Part shown: positions 9,498-17,860 of the stretch, one piece after another
Numbering within the stretch: position 1 is the first letter of the stretch
How the letters are laid out: each line of letters opens with the position of its first letter
Source: Bradyrhizobium liaoningense
GTDB taxonomy: Bacteria > Pseudomonadota > Alphaproteobacteria > Rhizobiales > Xanthobacteraceae
DNA: 64,000 nt
Assembly: GCF_018130825.1 (NCBI RefSeq)
Contig: NZ_JAFCJS010000005.1
Span: forward strand, 310,001 to 374,000
Direction of reading: 5' to 3'
Position numbers and translations under genes: made by a program
The notes under the pieces: generated by a model
The model's database searches: none
What the model saw: the letters and a program-made list of their open reading frames with translations, nothing else
Told to the model about the DNA's origin: nothing

Positions 9498-9569
9498 TTT
9501 CGTGCTTGGCTGGGGCGAACCGTACCGCCGGACCGGCGGAACCATCGCGCGATGCCGGGGGCCTTCGCC

Positions 9570-9944
9570 ATGACGCCTGAACTGCAACGGATGGACTGGA
9601 TGCCCTCGCCCCCGCTTGCGCCCATCGACAGCCCGCTCGATCTCGATCACCTCTCCCGGATGACGCTCGGCGACGCTGAACTGGAACAGGAAGTGCTCGC
9701 GATGTTCGCCGAGCAGGCCGTCCGCCTGCTCGCCGCGATGGCGGCCCTGCCGGCCGACACCGGCGCGCTCGCACACAAGCTCAAGGGCTCGGCCCGCGGG
9801 ATCGGCGCCTTTGCGGTGGCCGACGCTGCCGCCAGCCTCGAGACGGCGGTCCGGACCGGCCACGACCGGCTCCATGCGCTTGCCGCGCTGAAAGAGGCGG
9901 TGGCCGAGGTCCGTGCCGCGATCGCGGCGATCCTGAAGCATTAG
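9570..9944 (+). CDS. Stand-alone HPt (histidine phosphotransfer) domain protein
   Basis: 124 residues from the ATG at 9570, chosen over an in-frame ATG at 9552 because a G-rich stretch lies at ribosome-binding distance. The signature ALAHKLKGSARGIGA contains the phospho-accepting His (about residue 69) followed by the helical HPt core. Such small proteins relay phosphate between hybrid kinases and receivers. No kinase or receiver gene is adjacent, but the upstream region carries CtrA-type sites and the divergent neighbour is a polar growth factor, so a cell-cycle relay role is possible; that is inference. A hairpin GCCCCA/TGGGGC follows the stop at 9951-9968. Confidence 0.85.
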   Translation: MTPELQRMDWMPSPPLAPIDSPLDLDHLSRMTLGDAELEQEVLAMFAEQAVRLLAAMAALPADTGALAHKLKGSARGIGAFAVADAAASLETAVRTGHDRLHALAALKEAVAEVRAAIAAILKH

Positions 9945-10117
9945 GCGGGCGCCCCACAAATATGGGGCCTGCGCACTAGCCGTTTGATTTGACGCGTTTT
10001 CTGCGCGCGAACCGGGATCCACGCCGCTCGAAAACGCTATGGCGCCGGGCTAACCGACCCGTTATAGGACAGCCCAGACCCTCCTTCATTCCCAACATCG
10101 CGGCAGCACGAGCACAC

Positions 10118-10438
10118 ATGGCCAAGATTCACTTTGTCGACCACAAGGGCGAAACCCGCACGGTGGAAATCGAGAACGGCGCGACCGTGATGGAAGCCGC
10201 CATCCGCAACAGCATTCCCGGCATCGAAGCCGAATGCGGCGGCGCCTGTGCCTGCGCGACCTGCCATGTCTATGTCGACGAAGCCTGGCGCGAGAAGGTC
10301 GGCAGCCCGACGCCGATGGAAGAGGACATGCTGGATTTCGGCTTCGACGTGCGCCCGAACTCGCGCCTGTCCTGCCAGATCAAGGTCTCCGACGACCTCG
10401 ACGGGCTGGTCGTGGCGACGCCGGAACGCCAGGCCTGA
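10118..10438 (+). CDS. 2Fe-2S ferredoxin, adrenodoxin/FdVI type
   Basis: 106 residues. Cys40, Cys46 and Cys49 (C-X5-C-X2-C in ECGGACACATC) plus Cys86 (RLSCQI) are the cluster ligands of vertebrate-type and ISC-type ferredoxins. The start at 10118 gives the usual length and places MAKIHFVD at the N terminus, as in the alphaproteobacterial FdVI group. It transfers single electrons in the cytoplasm, either in Fe-S cluster assembly or to oxygenases. A ferredoxin-NADP reductase gene lies 0.7 kb downstream on the same strand and may be its electron donor. Confidence 0.93.
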   Translation: MAKIHFVDHKGETRTVEIENGATVMEAAIRNSIPGIEAECGGACACATCHVYVDEAWREKVGSPTPMEEDMLDFGFDVRPNSRLSCQIKVSDDLDGLVVATPERQA

Positions 10439-10454
10439 TCGTCCCTCGATATTA

Positions 10455-10922
10455 CTAGGTGCTCGGCGGCGCGACCACGACGCCGCGCTTGTGCCAGGGT
10501 CTGAACTTCTCGATCACCTCTGCGGTCAGCGGTGTCGGCCGGCGTGTTGCCTCGTCGAGCAGGACGCCGACGGAGGTCGCTGACGCAATGCACGTCCCGT
10601 TCGAGAACACGGCCTGCTCGAAGGTCACGGAGGTTCGTCCGAGCTTCACGACGCCGAGGCCGAGCTCGATCGTGTTCGGCCAGTGCAGCTCGGCGCGAAA
10701 ATGCATGTCGAGCCGCACCATGATCCAGGCGAGGCCCGGCGGGGTCAGCCCGTATTCGGGAAGCTTCATCAGCGTGACACGGCCGGTCTCGAAATAGGTG
10801 GCGTAGACCGCGTTGTTGACGTGCTGGTTCGGGTCAAGGTCGCCGAAGCGGACATTGTCACTGAGGCGGAACGGAAAGTCCTCAAGGCGCGGCGTCGTGT
10901 CGAGGCGGGCTGGTGCGTTCAC
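10455..10922 (-). CDS. Acyl-CoA thioesterase, 4HBT hotdog family
   Basis: 155 residues with a GTG start at 10922. The hotdog-fold signature RFGDLDPNQHVNNAVYATYFE contains the Asp/His/Asn cluster typical of 4-hydroxybenzoyl-CoA thioesterase-like enzymes (YbgC/FadM group). It would hydrolyse an acyl-CoA to free acid and CoA; the acyl substrate cannot be read from sequence. It is convergent with the ferredoxin gene (16-bp gap) and divergent from the ferredoxin reductase gene. Confidence 0.88.
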   Translation of the reverse strand: MNAPARLDTTPRLEDFPFRLSDNVRFGDLDPNQHVNNAVYATYFETGRVTLMKLPEYGLTPPGLAWIMVRLDMHFRAELHWPNTIELGLGVVKLGRTSVTFEQAVFSNGTCIASATSVGVLLDEATRRPTPLTAEVIEKFRPWHKRGVVVAPPST

Positions 10923-11104
10923 CGGTTGATCTCCGTCATATCCGTCCTCGTTACAGCCCAGTTATTTTGGCCCGGCAAGTGGGCACGGCGGCGGGGCGAT
11001 CCCGCTTTTATGCCTTCCCTGTTCCATCCCCGTTGGCTAGACAGGCAGGGTCACCTCTGCCCAACGGGCGCCGTCCAACCGATAACGACCGATAAAGAGA
11101 CGAC

Positions 11105-12133
11105 ATGAGCGACGTGATCAAAACCGATGTGCTGATTATTGGCGCCGGCCCCTGCGGTCTGTTCGCCGCCTTCGAGCTCGGCCTTCTCGACATGAAGGCG
11201 CATTTCGTCGACATCCTCGACAAGGTCGGCGGCCAGTGCGCCGAGCTCTATCCGGAAAAGCCGATCTACGACATTCCCGGCATCCCGCACGTTTCGGGGC
11301 AGGGGCTCACCGACGCGCTGATGGAGCAGATCAAGCCGTTCCACCCGACCTTCCATCTCGGCGAGATGATCGAGACCGTGGAGAAGATCGGCGATCCCGC
11401 GTTCCGCTGCACCACGGACGCCGGCAAGGTGTTCGAATGCAAGGTGGTGGTGATCGCCGCCGGCGGCGGCTCGTTCCAGCCCAAGCGCCCGCCGGTGCCG
11501 GGGATCGAGGCCTATGAAGGCACCTCGGTGCACTACGCCGTGCGCAAGATGGAGACGTTCCGCGACAAGAGTGTGCTGATCGTCGGCGGCGGCGATTCCG
11601 CGCTCGACTGGACGCTCAACCTGCATCCGCTGGCCAAGCGCATCACGCTTCTGCACCGGCGCGACGAGTTTCGCGCAGCCCCGCACAGCGTCGAGCAGAT
11701 GCGCGCGCTGGTCGCCGGCGGCAAGATGGATCTGCGGCTCGGCCAGGTCACCGCGCTCTCCGGCGCCGACGGCAAGCTCACCGGTGCGACCGTGAAGGGC
11801 AACGACAACAGCATCACGGAAGTCGCCTGCGACACCATGCTGCCGTTCTTCGGCCTGACCATGAAGCTCGGTCCGGTCGCGAACTGGGGCATTGCGCTCG
11901 AGAACAACCTAGTGCCGGTCGAGACCAGCGCGTTCGAGACCAACGTGTCAGGCATCTTCGCCATCGGCGACATCAACACCTATCCCGGCAAGATCAAGCT
12001 GATCCTGTGCGGCTTCCACGAGGGCGCGCTGATGTCGCAAAAAGCCCATCGTTATGTCTATCCGGAGAAGCGGCTCGTGTTCCAGTACACGACCTCGTCG
12101 TCCAGCCTGCAAAAGAAGCTCGGAGTCAACTGA
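11105..12133 (+). CDS. Ferredoxin-NADP reductase, thioredoxin-reductase-like type
   Basis: 342 residues. An FAD-binding GxGxxG (IIGAGPCGLFAAFE) at the N terminus and an NADPH-binding GGGDSALDW in the middle give the two-domain thioredoxin-reductase fold, but the redox-active CxxC of true thioredoxin reductase is absent. That combination, together with the C-terminal extension (about residue 310 onward), marks the TrxR-like ferredoxin-NADP+ reductases found in Rhodopseudomonas, Bradyrhizobium and Bacillus. It reduces ferredoxin with NADPH. The upstream 2Fe-2S ferredoxin gene is a plausible partner. Confidence 0.93.
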   Translation: MSDVIKTDVLIIGAGPCGLFAAFELGLLDMKAHFVDILDKVGGQCAELYPEKPIYDIPGIPHVSGQGLTDALMEQIKPFHPTFHLGEMIETVEKIGDPAFRCTTDAGKVFECKVVVIAAGGGSFQPKRPPVPGIEAYEGTSVHYAVRKMETFRDKSVLIVGGGDSALDWTLNLHPLAKRITLLHRRDEFRAAPHSVEQMRALVAGGKMDLRLGQVTALSGADGKLTGATVKGNDNSITEVACDTMLPFFGLTMKLGPVANWGIALENNLVPVETSAFETNVSGIFAIGDINTYPGKIKLILCGFHEGALMSQKAHRYVYPEKRLVFQYTTSSSSLQKKLGVN

Positions 12134-12283
12134 CGCCGAGGGGGCGACAAGGCGATGCCCCATGTTTCTGGTGCTGGAACCGTTCGCGAAATCGCCGTAG
12201 TGTGCGGCCATTCCGGTCTTGGCTTAGGATAGTCTTGGCTTGACAAAGTCTTGGCACAGCAAGGCGATTGGCTCAGCAAGGTG

Positions 12284-12889
12284 ATGATAATGCGGACTCT
12301 CATTTCCAGCTTTCGGCTGCTCCCCTTCCTCGCGCTTGCGCTGTTGCTCGGCGCATCGAACCCGTCCGCGGCGCAGACCGCGGAGCCGACGGCCGCAGGC
12401 CTCTGGCAGAAGGTCGAGGACGGCAAGACGGTGGGATGGTTCCTCTTCATCGACCGCAGCGGCATCTTCGAAGGCGTGATCGCAAAAACCTTCCCGCGGC
12501 CCGGCGACGATCCGAACGAGGTCTGCAGCAAGTGCACCGACGATCGCAAGAATGCGCCGGTGCTCGGCATCTCCTTCGTCCGCAACATGAAGCGCGAGGG
12601 ATTGAAGTACGAAGGCGGCAACGTGCTCAATCCGCGCGACGGCCAGATCTGGAAGGCCAACATGAAGGTCAGTCCCGATGGCCAGACGCTGACGCTGCGC
12701 GGCTATCTCGGCTTCTCGCTGCTCGGCAAGGACGAGACCTGGACGCGCCTGCCCGACACCAACATCGCCCAGGTCGATCCCGCCATCGTCGCGAAATATT
12801 TGCCGGCGCAGGCCGCCGCGACCAAGCCCGCACCCGCGCCTGCGGCCAAGAAGGGCGGCGCGATGATGGCGCCGGCGCCGAAGCAGTAG
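12284..12889 (+). CDS. Exported DUF2147-family protein
   Basis: 201 residues from the ATG at 12284 (an ATG at 12290 is also possible). A signal peptide is evident (basic start, hydrophobic LLPFLALALLLGASNPSAAQ, cleavage after AQ or nearby). The mature part GLWQKVEDGKTVGWFLFIDR, a CSKC motif and GYLGFSLLGKDETWTR match DUF2147, a lipocalin-like periplasmic family of unknown function. The C terminus is a low-complexity Ala/Pro/Lys tail that is not part of the domain. No operon partner: it stands alone between the reductase and a convergent gene. Confidence 0.8.
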   Translation: MIMRTLISSFRLLPFLALALLLGASNPSAAQTAEPTAAGLWQKVEDGKTVGWFLFIDRSGIFEGVIAKTFPRPGDDPNEVCSKCTDDRKNAPVLGISFVRNMKREGLKYEGGNVLNPRDGQIWKANMKVSPDGQTLTLRGYLGFSLLGKDETWTRLPDTNIAQVDPAIVAKYLPAQAAATKPAPAPAAKKGGAMMAPAPKQ

Positions 12890-12937
12890 GGATTTTCGCG
12901 CGACCGTTGTCGTCGCAGCCGTCGCTCCACCCACCAG

Positions 12938-13040
12938 TGTCATTCCCCGCGAAAGCGGGGAATCCAGTACGCCGCGGCTTCTCCGTATCCTCGCACTGTC
13001 TCTGGAATACTGGATCGCCCGATCAAGTCGGGCGATGACA
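12938..13040. repeat. Intergenic repeat element, copy 1
   Basis: Begins TGTCATTCCCCGCGAAAGCG and ends with a GGCGATGACA arm. Two short hairpins (CCCCGCGAAAGCGGGG and CGCCCGATCAAGTCGGGCG) flank a variable core containing AATCCAGTACGCCGCGGC. The same element occurs at 30018-30111 and, inverted, at 34262-34380. Confidence 0.8.
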
Positions 13041-13089
13041 GCTGAGTGTGTGGCTCGCGCGTGCCTTGATCTCGCGGGCTACCAGACCG

Positions 13090-14229
13090 TCAATATGTCC
13101 GCGCCTTCTTGCACGGCGCGTAGAAGGTGCCGTTGCCGGCGACGACACGCTCGAGGCACTGCCGGGGATCGGTGATCTCGCCGTCGACCTGGAAATAATA
13201 GGCCTGCGATCCCAGGCTCAGGACGTAATGCCCCGGCGCCAGATCGAGCCCCGAATCTCCGGCGTGGAGTTCATGCATCTCGGCCTTCCCCGGAATCGGC
13301 GATACCCGGAACGGATAGGAGAAGTTGCGGATCACCCCGACATCCTCTCCGCCACCGAGCGCCTTGCCGGCGGCGTCGCTGGAAAACTCCCTGGCGATCT
13401 TCGCCACCACCCGAACCTCGACGCGTTCGGGAATGGCGTTCGCGACATCGCGGCGGAAGACGATGAACTTGACGCGGCCGTTCGGCAGATGCGGCCGATC
13501 GGGCTTCCTGAACTCCGGTGAAATCGCAATCCGCATGTCCGGCGCCATCACGCCGGTCGCGGTCAACTCCGTCAGCGACTTGTCGTCGATCAGGGCGTAG
13601 ATGCCGTAGTCGGTCGGAAGCACGCGCGTCGGGGCGGGGGCGGCGGGCGTCACCATCTCCGGCTTGGCGACCGCGATCGTCGTCTCCGGCTTGGGTGCGA
13701 CCAGCGCGACCTCCGGGGGCTGGGAGGCGATCTGCCGGCGCAGCGCTGCGATATTGTCCCGCTGCGAAACGATCAGGATGACTGCGCTGACGGCAAGCAG
13801 GATGGCTGCCGTGCGCTTGATCACGGGCAGGAGCGGGCCCGAGATCGCAGGCAGCTTGCTGCGCGGCCTGCCGACGCCCGATGGCAAGACGGTCGCATCG
13901 CCGGACACGAGAAGACCGGCGGCCTCCTTTGACGAGGTGAGTTGCTGCGACGGCAGGCGCTCCAGCGGCGCCTCATCACGCGAGAATTTCTCGACCTCCT
14001 CGATGGCGATCTCGAGCGCCTGCTTCATCTGGTCGATGTTTCTGGCGTCGGCGTAGGTGAACTGCTCCTGGAGCTTGTAGCGGGCGAGGTCGTAGACCAT
14101 CTGCCGCCTGGCGTCCGCGTCGTCCTTCACCGTCTCCAGCATGCGCGAAATCACCAGCGCAAACTGCACCTGGTTTGCGGGCAGATCGGTCGCGTCCTGT
14201 GGGCCAGGGAGCAACTCTCTCGAATTCAT
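13090..14229 (-). CDS. Uncharacterised single-pass membrane protein
   Basis: 379 residues with an ATG start. The N-terminal 120 residues are hydrophilic and helical (QMVYDLARYKLQEQF, IDQMKQALEIAIEEVEKF). One hydrophobic segment (about 138-155, AAILLAVSAVILIVS) is followed by a Pro/Ala-rich spacer and a C-terminal domain of about 180 residues ending in CKKARTY. The topology suggests a cytoplasmic N terminus and a periplasmic C-terminal domain. I recognise no named family. It stands alone, convergent with the DUF2147 gene across a repeat element. Confidence 0.75.
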   Translation of the reverse strand: MNSRELLPGPQDATDLPANQVQFALVISRMLETVKDDADARRQMVYDLARYKLQEQFTYADARNIDQMKQALEIAIEEVEKFSRDEAPLERLPSQQLTSSKEAAGLLVSGDATVLPSGVGRPRSKLPAISGPLLPVIKRTAAILLAVSAVILIVSQRDNIAALRRQIASQPPEVALVAPKPETTIAVAKPEMVTPAAPAPTRVLPTDYGIYALIDDKSLTELTATGVMAPDMRIAISPEFRKPDRPHLPNGRVKFIVFRRDVANAIPERVEVRVVAKIAREFSSDAAGKALGGGEDVGVIRNFSYPFRVSPIPGKAEMHELHAGDSGLDLAPGHYVLSLGSQAYYFQVDGEITDPRQCLERVVAGNGTFYAPCKKARTY

Positions 14230-14584
14230 AGCGCTGCCGGTCCAATGCCAGTCACGCCGTCACCTGATTCTCTAATCGAAACAGCCGGTTAAACAAATGC
14301 GATAAGTTTCGCGGCCACGTTCGTACACGTTGAGGTGCAACAAGGAAAGCCTCGAAAATAGCCGCGTCAAATCGCCGGCGCGTCACGTCTGCAGGCATAC
14401 GCATGCGTGGGCAACTGTGTGCAGCAGTAGTTCTCCGGAATGCGCGCTGGCGCCGGATTTGCATAGCTTGTCGCAAAGCTGCTGGGGGAGCGAGTCGCCG
14501 TCTCACTGCCTGCCGCCAACGTGCGGGAGGCGGACGGTGGCGCCTGTCCCTCGCGGCGCTGACTTCGATCCGCGGGAAGACGAC
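14230..14584. other. Intergenic region without a recognisable feature
   Basis: 355 bp between divergent starts. An upstream in-frame extension of the 14585 gene exists but lacks protein-like character, so I see no gene here. No clear promoter consensus was recognised. Confidence 0.4.
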
Positions 14585-14941
14585 ATGACACTTGCAAGAC
14601 CGTGTGCGGCCATGATGCTCGGCCTGACCGTGCTGCTGGCGACATCGGCGCTGGCGCGCGACGACGGGCGCTACGCCAATTCGCCGCTCAAACCCTGGTT
14701 CGAGAGCCTGCACAGCGCGTACGGGCAGTGCTGCTCGGATGCCGACGGCTATGTGGTCGCCGACGTCGACTGGGAATCCGACCAAGGGCGCTATCGCGTC
14801 CATCTCGACGGCGAATGGGTCGTGGTGCCGGAGGGAGCCGTGATCACCGAGCCGAACAAGATCGGCCGCACCATGGTGTGGAAGCACTATGTCGACGGCC
14901 ACCCGCGCGTGCGCTGCTTCATGCCGGGCAGCATGACGTAG
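14585..14941 (+). CDS. Small exported protein of unknown function
   Basis: 118 residues from the ATG at 14585. A signal peptide (hydrophobic MMLGLTVLLATSALA) is followed by a mature domain with a Cys pair (YGQCCSDADGY), a third Cys near the end (RVRCFMPG) and many aromatic residues. The start was chosen because it opens the signal peptide and follows GGGAAGACGAC. It is probably periplasmic. It ends 9 bp before the convergent TonB receptor stop. I do not recognise a function. Confidence 0.75.
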   Translation: MTLARPCAAMMLGLTVLLATSALARDDGRYANSPLKPWFESLHSAYGQCCSDADGYVVADVDWESDQGRYRVHLDGEWVVVPEGAVITEPNKIGRTMVWKHYVDGHPRVRCFMPGSMT

Positions 14942-14950
14942 AGGTTGCAG

Positions 14951-17221
14951 CTAGAATCTGTAGGTCACGCTGCCGAGCACGGTGCGGCCGATACCGAGGA
15001 AGCAATCGCCGCGCGCCAGGCAGGTGGTGAGGTGGCGCTTGTCGAAGAGATTGCTGGCATTGACCTGCAGCCGCCAGGGACCGGTCTCGTAACGGACCAG
15101 GGCATCGAACAGCGTGTAGTCGGGCGTGCGGATGGTGTCGGTGCCGTCCCAGGAGGCGCCGATATAGCGCACGCCGCCGCCGAGCGTGACGCCGGGCAGG
15201 CCGAGCTGGGACAGGCGATACTTCGCCCAGAGCGAGGCCTGGTGATCCGGCACGGTCTCGACATGCTTGCCGGCATTGTCGCCGCTTTCCACGCGGGCAT
15301 CGAGATAGGTGTAGGCGCCGATCAGGTCGAGGTCCGGCGTGATGCGCGCCAGCACCTCGAGCTCGGCACCGCGGATGCGCACCTTGCCGGTCTGGATCGA
15401 GAGCATCGGGTTGTCGGGATCGCTGGCGAGCCGGTTTCGCTCGGTGGTGTCGAAGATCGCGCCGTTGATCGCATTGCCGGGCGCCGGATTGTACTTGAAG
15501 CCGAGCTCCACCATCTCGCCGCGCTGCGGCGCGCAGACCCCCGTCGCGCAGACACCGCTGCCGAACACCGGATTGAACGACTGCGCATAGGTCACGTAAG
15601 GCGTGACGCCGAACGGCAGCTCGTACATCAGCGCGGCGCGGCCAGTGGTCGCCTGGTAATGCTCGACCGGAAAACCCTGCGTGTCGCTGGTGACGTAGTC
15701 GTGGCGCAGGCCAAGCACGGCCAGCCATGGTCCGAGCCGCAACTGGTCCTGGGCGTAGAGGCCGAGCTGGCTCTGGCGAAGATCGGGCTCGGCCGACATG
15801 TCCGGCGGCGTGACGCCGGTGTAGACCGGCGCGTAGAGATCGAACGGCGTCGCGTCGTAGCCTGCACCGGACGAAGCGCGCTCCTTGTAGCCGCGGTAGT
15901 CGACGCCGAACAGCGTCTTGTGCTGGACGGCGCCGGTTGCAAACTTCAACTCGGCATTGCTGTCCGAGGTGAAGTTGTCCTTGACGCTGTCACGAGCCCA
16001 CACATAGCGCGCCACCGTGCGCCGGCTCGCGTCTAGGAACGGATTGTCCGGCGTGGAGTACACGTCCGGATACAGGCCATGATAGATGCCCTCGACATGC
16101 GCATAGCGCATGTTCTGCCGGACCGTCAGCGCATCGCTGAAGCGATGCTCGAACAGGCTGGAGACCGCGCCGGTCTCGGTCTGGTAGCGATCCCAGCCCG
16201 GCTCGCTGGTGAAACGATTGACCGGAATGAAGCCGTTGGGACCGGGATAGAGCGTGCCTTCGTGGGGCAGAAAGGCCGTGGACGAGCCGGTGGTGTCCTT
16301 CTGGTAGGTGCCGAGCACCGTCCAGCTCGTGTTGTTGGTCGGCCGCCAGGTCAGCGACGGCGCCAGCACGATGCGGTCGTCCTTGACGTAGTCGGTCTGC
16401 ATGTTGCTGTCGCGGAAGACGCCGACGAAACGGTAGAGCCACTCGCCGTCCTTGGTCAGCTTTCCCGTGGAGTCGAGCTGCACCTGCTTGCGGTTGAAGC
16501 TCCCGTACTGAACGCCGATTTCGCTGGCGGATTCGGCCTGCGGACGCTTCGAGATCAGGTTCAACAAGCCTGCAGTCGAGGTGTCGCCGTAAAGCACGGA
16601 GGAAGGACCGCGCAAGACCTCGATGCGCTCGAGCGTATAGGGCTCGGGCCGCCATTCGTTGAAGTTGAAGGTGTTCACCATACGGGTGCCGTCGAGATAG
16701 ATGTTCGGGTCCTGGCCGCGAATGCGCGGATAGTCGCCGCGCGAATCCGCGCCGTAGGCGTCGGCGAATACGCCGGGGACGTAGCGCAGCGCCTCCTGCA
16801 CGGTGGTCGCGCCCTGATCGGTGACGCGGTCCGCGGTCACCACGCTGATCGATTGCGGCGTCTCGCGCAGCGGAGTGTCGGTCTTGGTGCCGGTGCCGCT
16901 GCGGGTGGCGACGTAGCCGCGGACGGGTCCTGTCGCGGTCTCCGCGCCGGTGCTAATGCCGGCCGCCTGCGTATTGGCGTTGGACGGCGCCCGTTCGGCC
17001 TGACGGCGGCGGCTCGCCGCCTGTGCGGCCTGACGGGAGCGAGGCGAACGTGAACGCGCTGCCGGCCGCGACGACTGCTCGACCACGACGGCCGGCACCT
17101 CCTGCGGCGACGATTGCGCCTTGGCAGGCGCCGCGTCCATCAGGCTTGCCAGCAGCGGCAGCGCTCCTCCGATCAATCCCGCCGTCGTTCTCAGATATGT
17201 TGTCATTCGCGACCCCATCAT
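14951..17221 (-). CDS. TonB-dependent siderophore receptor
   Basis: 756 residues if the first ATG (17221) is used; ATG codons at 17218 and 17206 are alternatives. After a signal peptide and an Ala/Arg-rich low-complexity stretch comes a plug domain (ETPQSISVVTADRV, DQGATTVQEALRYVPGV, RIRGQDPNIYLDG), then a beta-barrel with alternating aromatic segments and a C-terminal Phe (GSVTYRF), as expected for outer membrane insertion. The plug sequence is typical of the FhuA/FpvA-like ferric-siderophore group. It would import ferric siderophore using TonB-ExbBD. No siderophore biosynthesis or ABC importer genes are adjacent, so it likely takes up a xenosiderophore. Confidence 0.93.
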   Translation of the reverse strand: MMGSRMTTYLRTTAGLIGGALPLLASLMDAAPAKAQSSPQEVPAVVVEQSSRPAARSRSPRSRQAAQAASRRRQAERAPSNANTQAAGISTGAETATGPVRGYVATRSGTGTKTDTPLRETPQSISVVTADRVTDQGATTVQEALRYVPGVFADAYGADSRGDYPRIRGQDPNIYLDGTRMVNTFNFNEWRPEPYTLERIEVLRGPSSVLYGDTSTAGLLNLISKRPQAESASEIGVQYGSFNRKQVQLDSTGKLTKDGEWLYRFVGVFRDSNMQTDYVKDDRIVLAPSLTWRPTNNTSWTVLGTYQKDTTGSSTAFLPHEGTLYPGPNGFIPVNRFTSEPGWDRYQTETGAVSSLFEHRFSDALTVRQNMRYAHVEGIYHGLYPDVYSTPDNPFLDASRRTVARYVWARDSVKDNFTSDSNAELKFATGAVQHKTLFGVDYRGYKERASSGAGYDATPFDLYAPVYTGVTPPDMSAEPDLRQSQLGLYAQDQLRLGPWLAVLGLRHDYVTSDTQGFPVEHYQATTGRAALMYELPFGVTPYVTYAQSFNPVFGSGVCATGVCAPQRGEMVELGFKYNPAPGNAINGAIFDTTERNRLASDPDNPMLSIQTGKVRIRGAELEVLARITPDLDLIGAYTYLDARVESGDNAGKHVETVPDHQASLWAKYRLSQLGLPGVTLGGGVRYIGASWDGTDTIRTPDYTLFDALVRYETGPWRLQVNASNLFDKRHLTTCLARGDCFLGIGRTVLGSVTYRF

Positions 17222-17326
17222 TTGCGGGGCGGACGACTAGCAAGCGCACTCGCGGGCTTGAAGTGCAGGAGGGACGCAATGGTCCTTCAATCATCCGATT
17301 TGGAATTAGTATTCATATAAATCGAG

Positions 17327-17352
17327 CGCGCGCCGATTGATGTCGGCGCGCG
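17327..17352 (-). terminator. Hairpin between the 89-residue exported protein and the TonB receptor
   Basis: Perfect 10-bp inverted repeat CGCGCGCCGA / TCGGCGCGCG with a 6-nt loop, followed on the minus strand by an AT-rich tract without a long U run. It is downstream of the stop at 17398 and upstream of the receptor start, so it may separate the two transcripts. Confidence 0.45.
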
Positions 17353-17397
17353 GATGCGTGAATGAGAGAATGGCGCGGTGCGCCTGGATGCGACCGC

Positions 17398-17667
17398 TCA
17401 GCGCGCTTCGCTCTGCGCATTCGCGCTCGCAAGCTGCTTGACGCGCGGCGACAGCACCGACACCTGCGCGGGCGAGGCGGGCATGCCGGCGACGATCATC
17501 GCGGGCGCGGTCGATTGTTCCTCGACGCCGGCGCCGCCGAGCACCTGGACCTGCGTCGTCGAGATCGGAAACGATTTCACTTCGTAGGAGGGAAGCTCGC
17601 TGGCGAATGCAGCGGCCGAGCTGGCAATCATTGCACCGGCAATGGCAATCATCGAGAGAACGCGCAT
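17398..17667 (-). CDS. Small exported protein of unknown function
   Basis: 89 residues from the ATG at 17667. It has a signal peptide (MRVLSMIAIAGAMIASSAAA, cleavage near AFA-SEL) and a mature part of about 65 residues rich in Val, Ser, Gln and Pro with no Cys. The motif LPSYEVKSFPISTTQVQVLG resembles small rhizobial exported proteins of unknown role. It lies between a two-component system and a TonB receptor on the same strand; a functional link is possible but not shown. Confidence 0.7.
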   Translation of the reverse strand: MRVLSMIAIAGAMIASSAAAFASELPSYEVKSFPISTTQVQVLGGAGVEEQSTAPAMIVAGMPASPAQVSVLSPRVKQLASANAQSEAR

Positions 17668-17860
17668 TGGAAAATCTCCGTGAAAGATGTCAATCGGAGG
17701 TTTGGTCGCGTTGATGCCGGGGCAGGTTCGCTCGCGTGCGAACATTCCTGTTGCCGCCGGCGCACATATTGGTTGCTTGGTGCGAAAGGATGAAACGAGG
17801 AAGAAGTTTTTCGCGCCAATGTTTCCGGACGGTTTCGCGCGCGAAGCCGATGCGCCTCGC

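Larger units (their letters stand above)
9172..9569. other. Divergent AT-richer intergenic region with CtrA-like sites
   Basis: 398 bp between two divergent starts. No credible small gene was seen. The part from about 9340 to 9500 is markedly AT-richer than the surroundings and holds the CtrA-type motifs listed separately, so it is probably a regulated divergent promoter. Confidence 0.6.

Noticed and set aside
17300..17326. AT-rich tract upstream of the TonB receptor as an iron-regulator site
   Set aside because: It matches neither the Irr box nor a Fur-type palindrome well enough to call.
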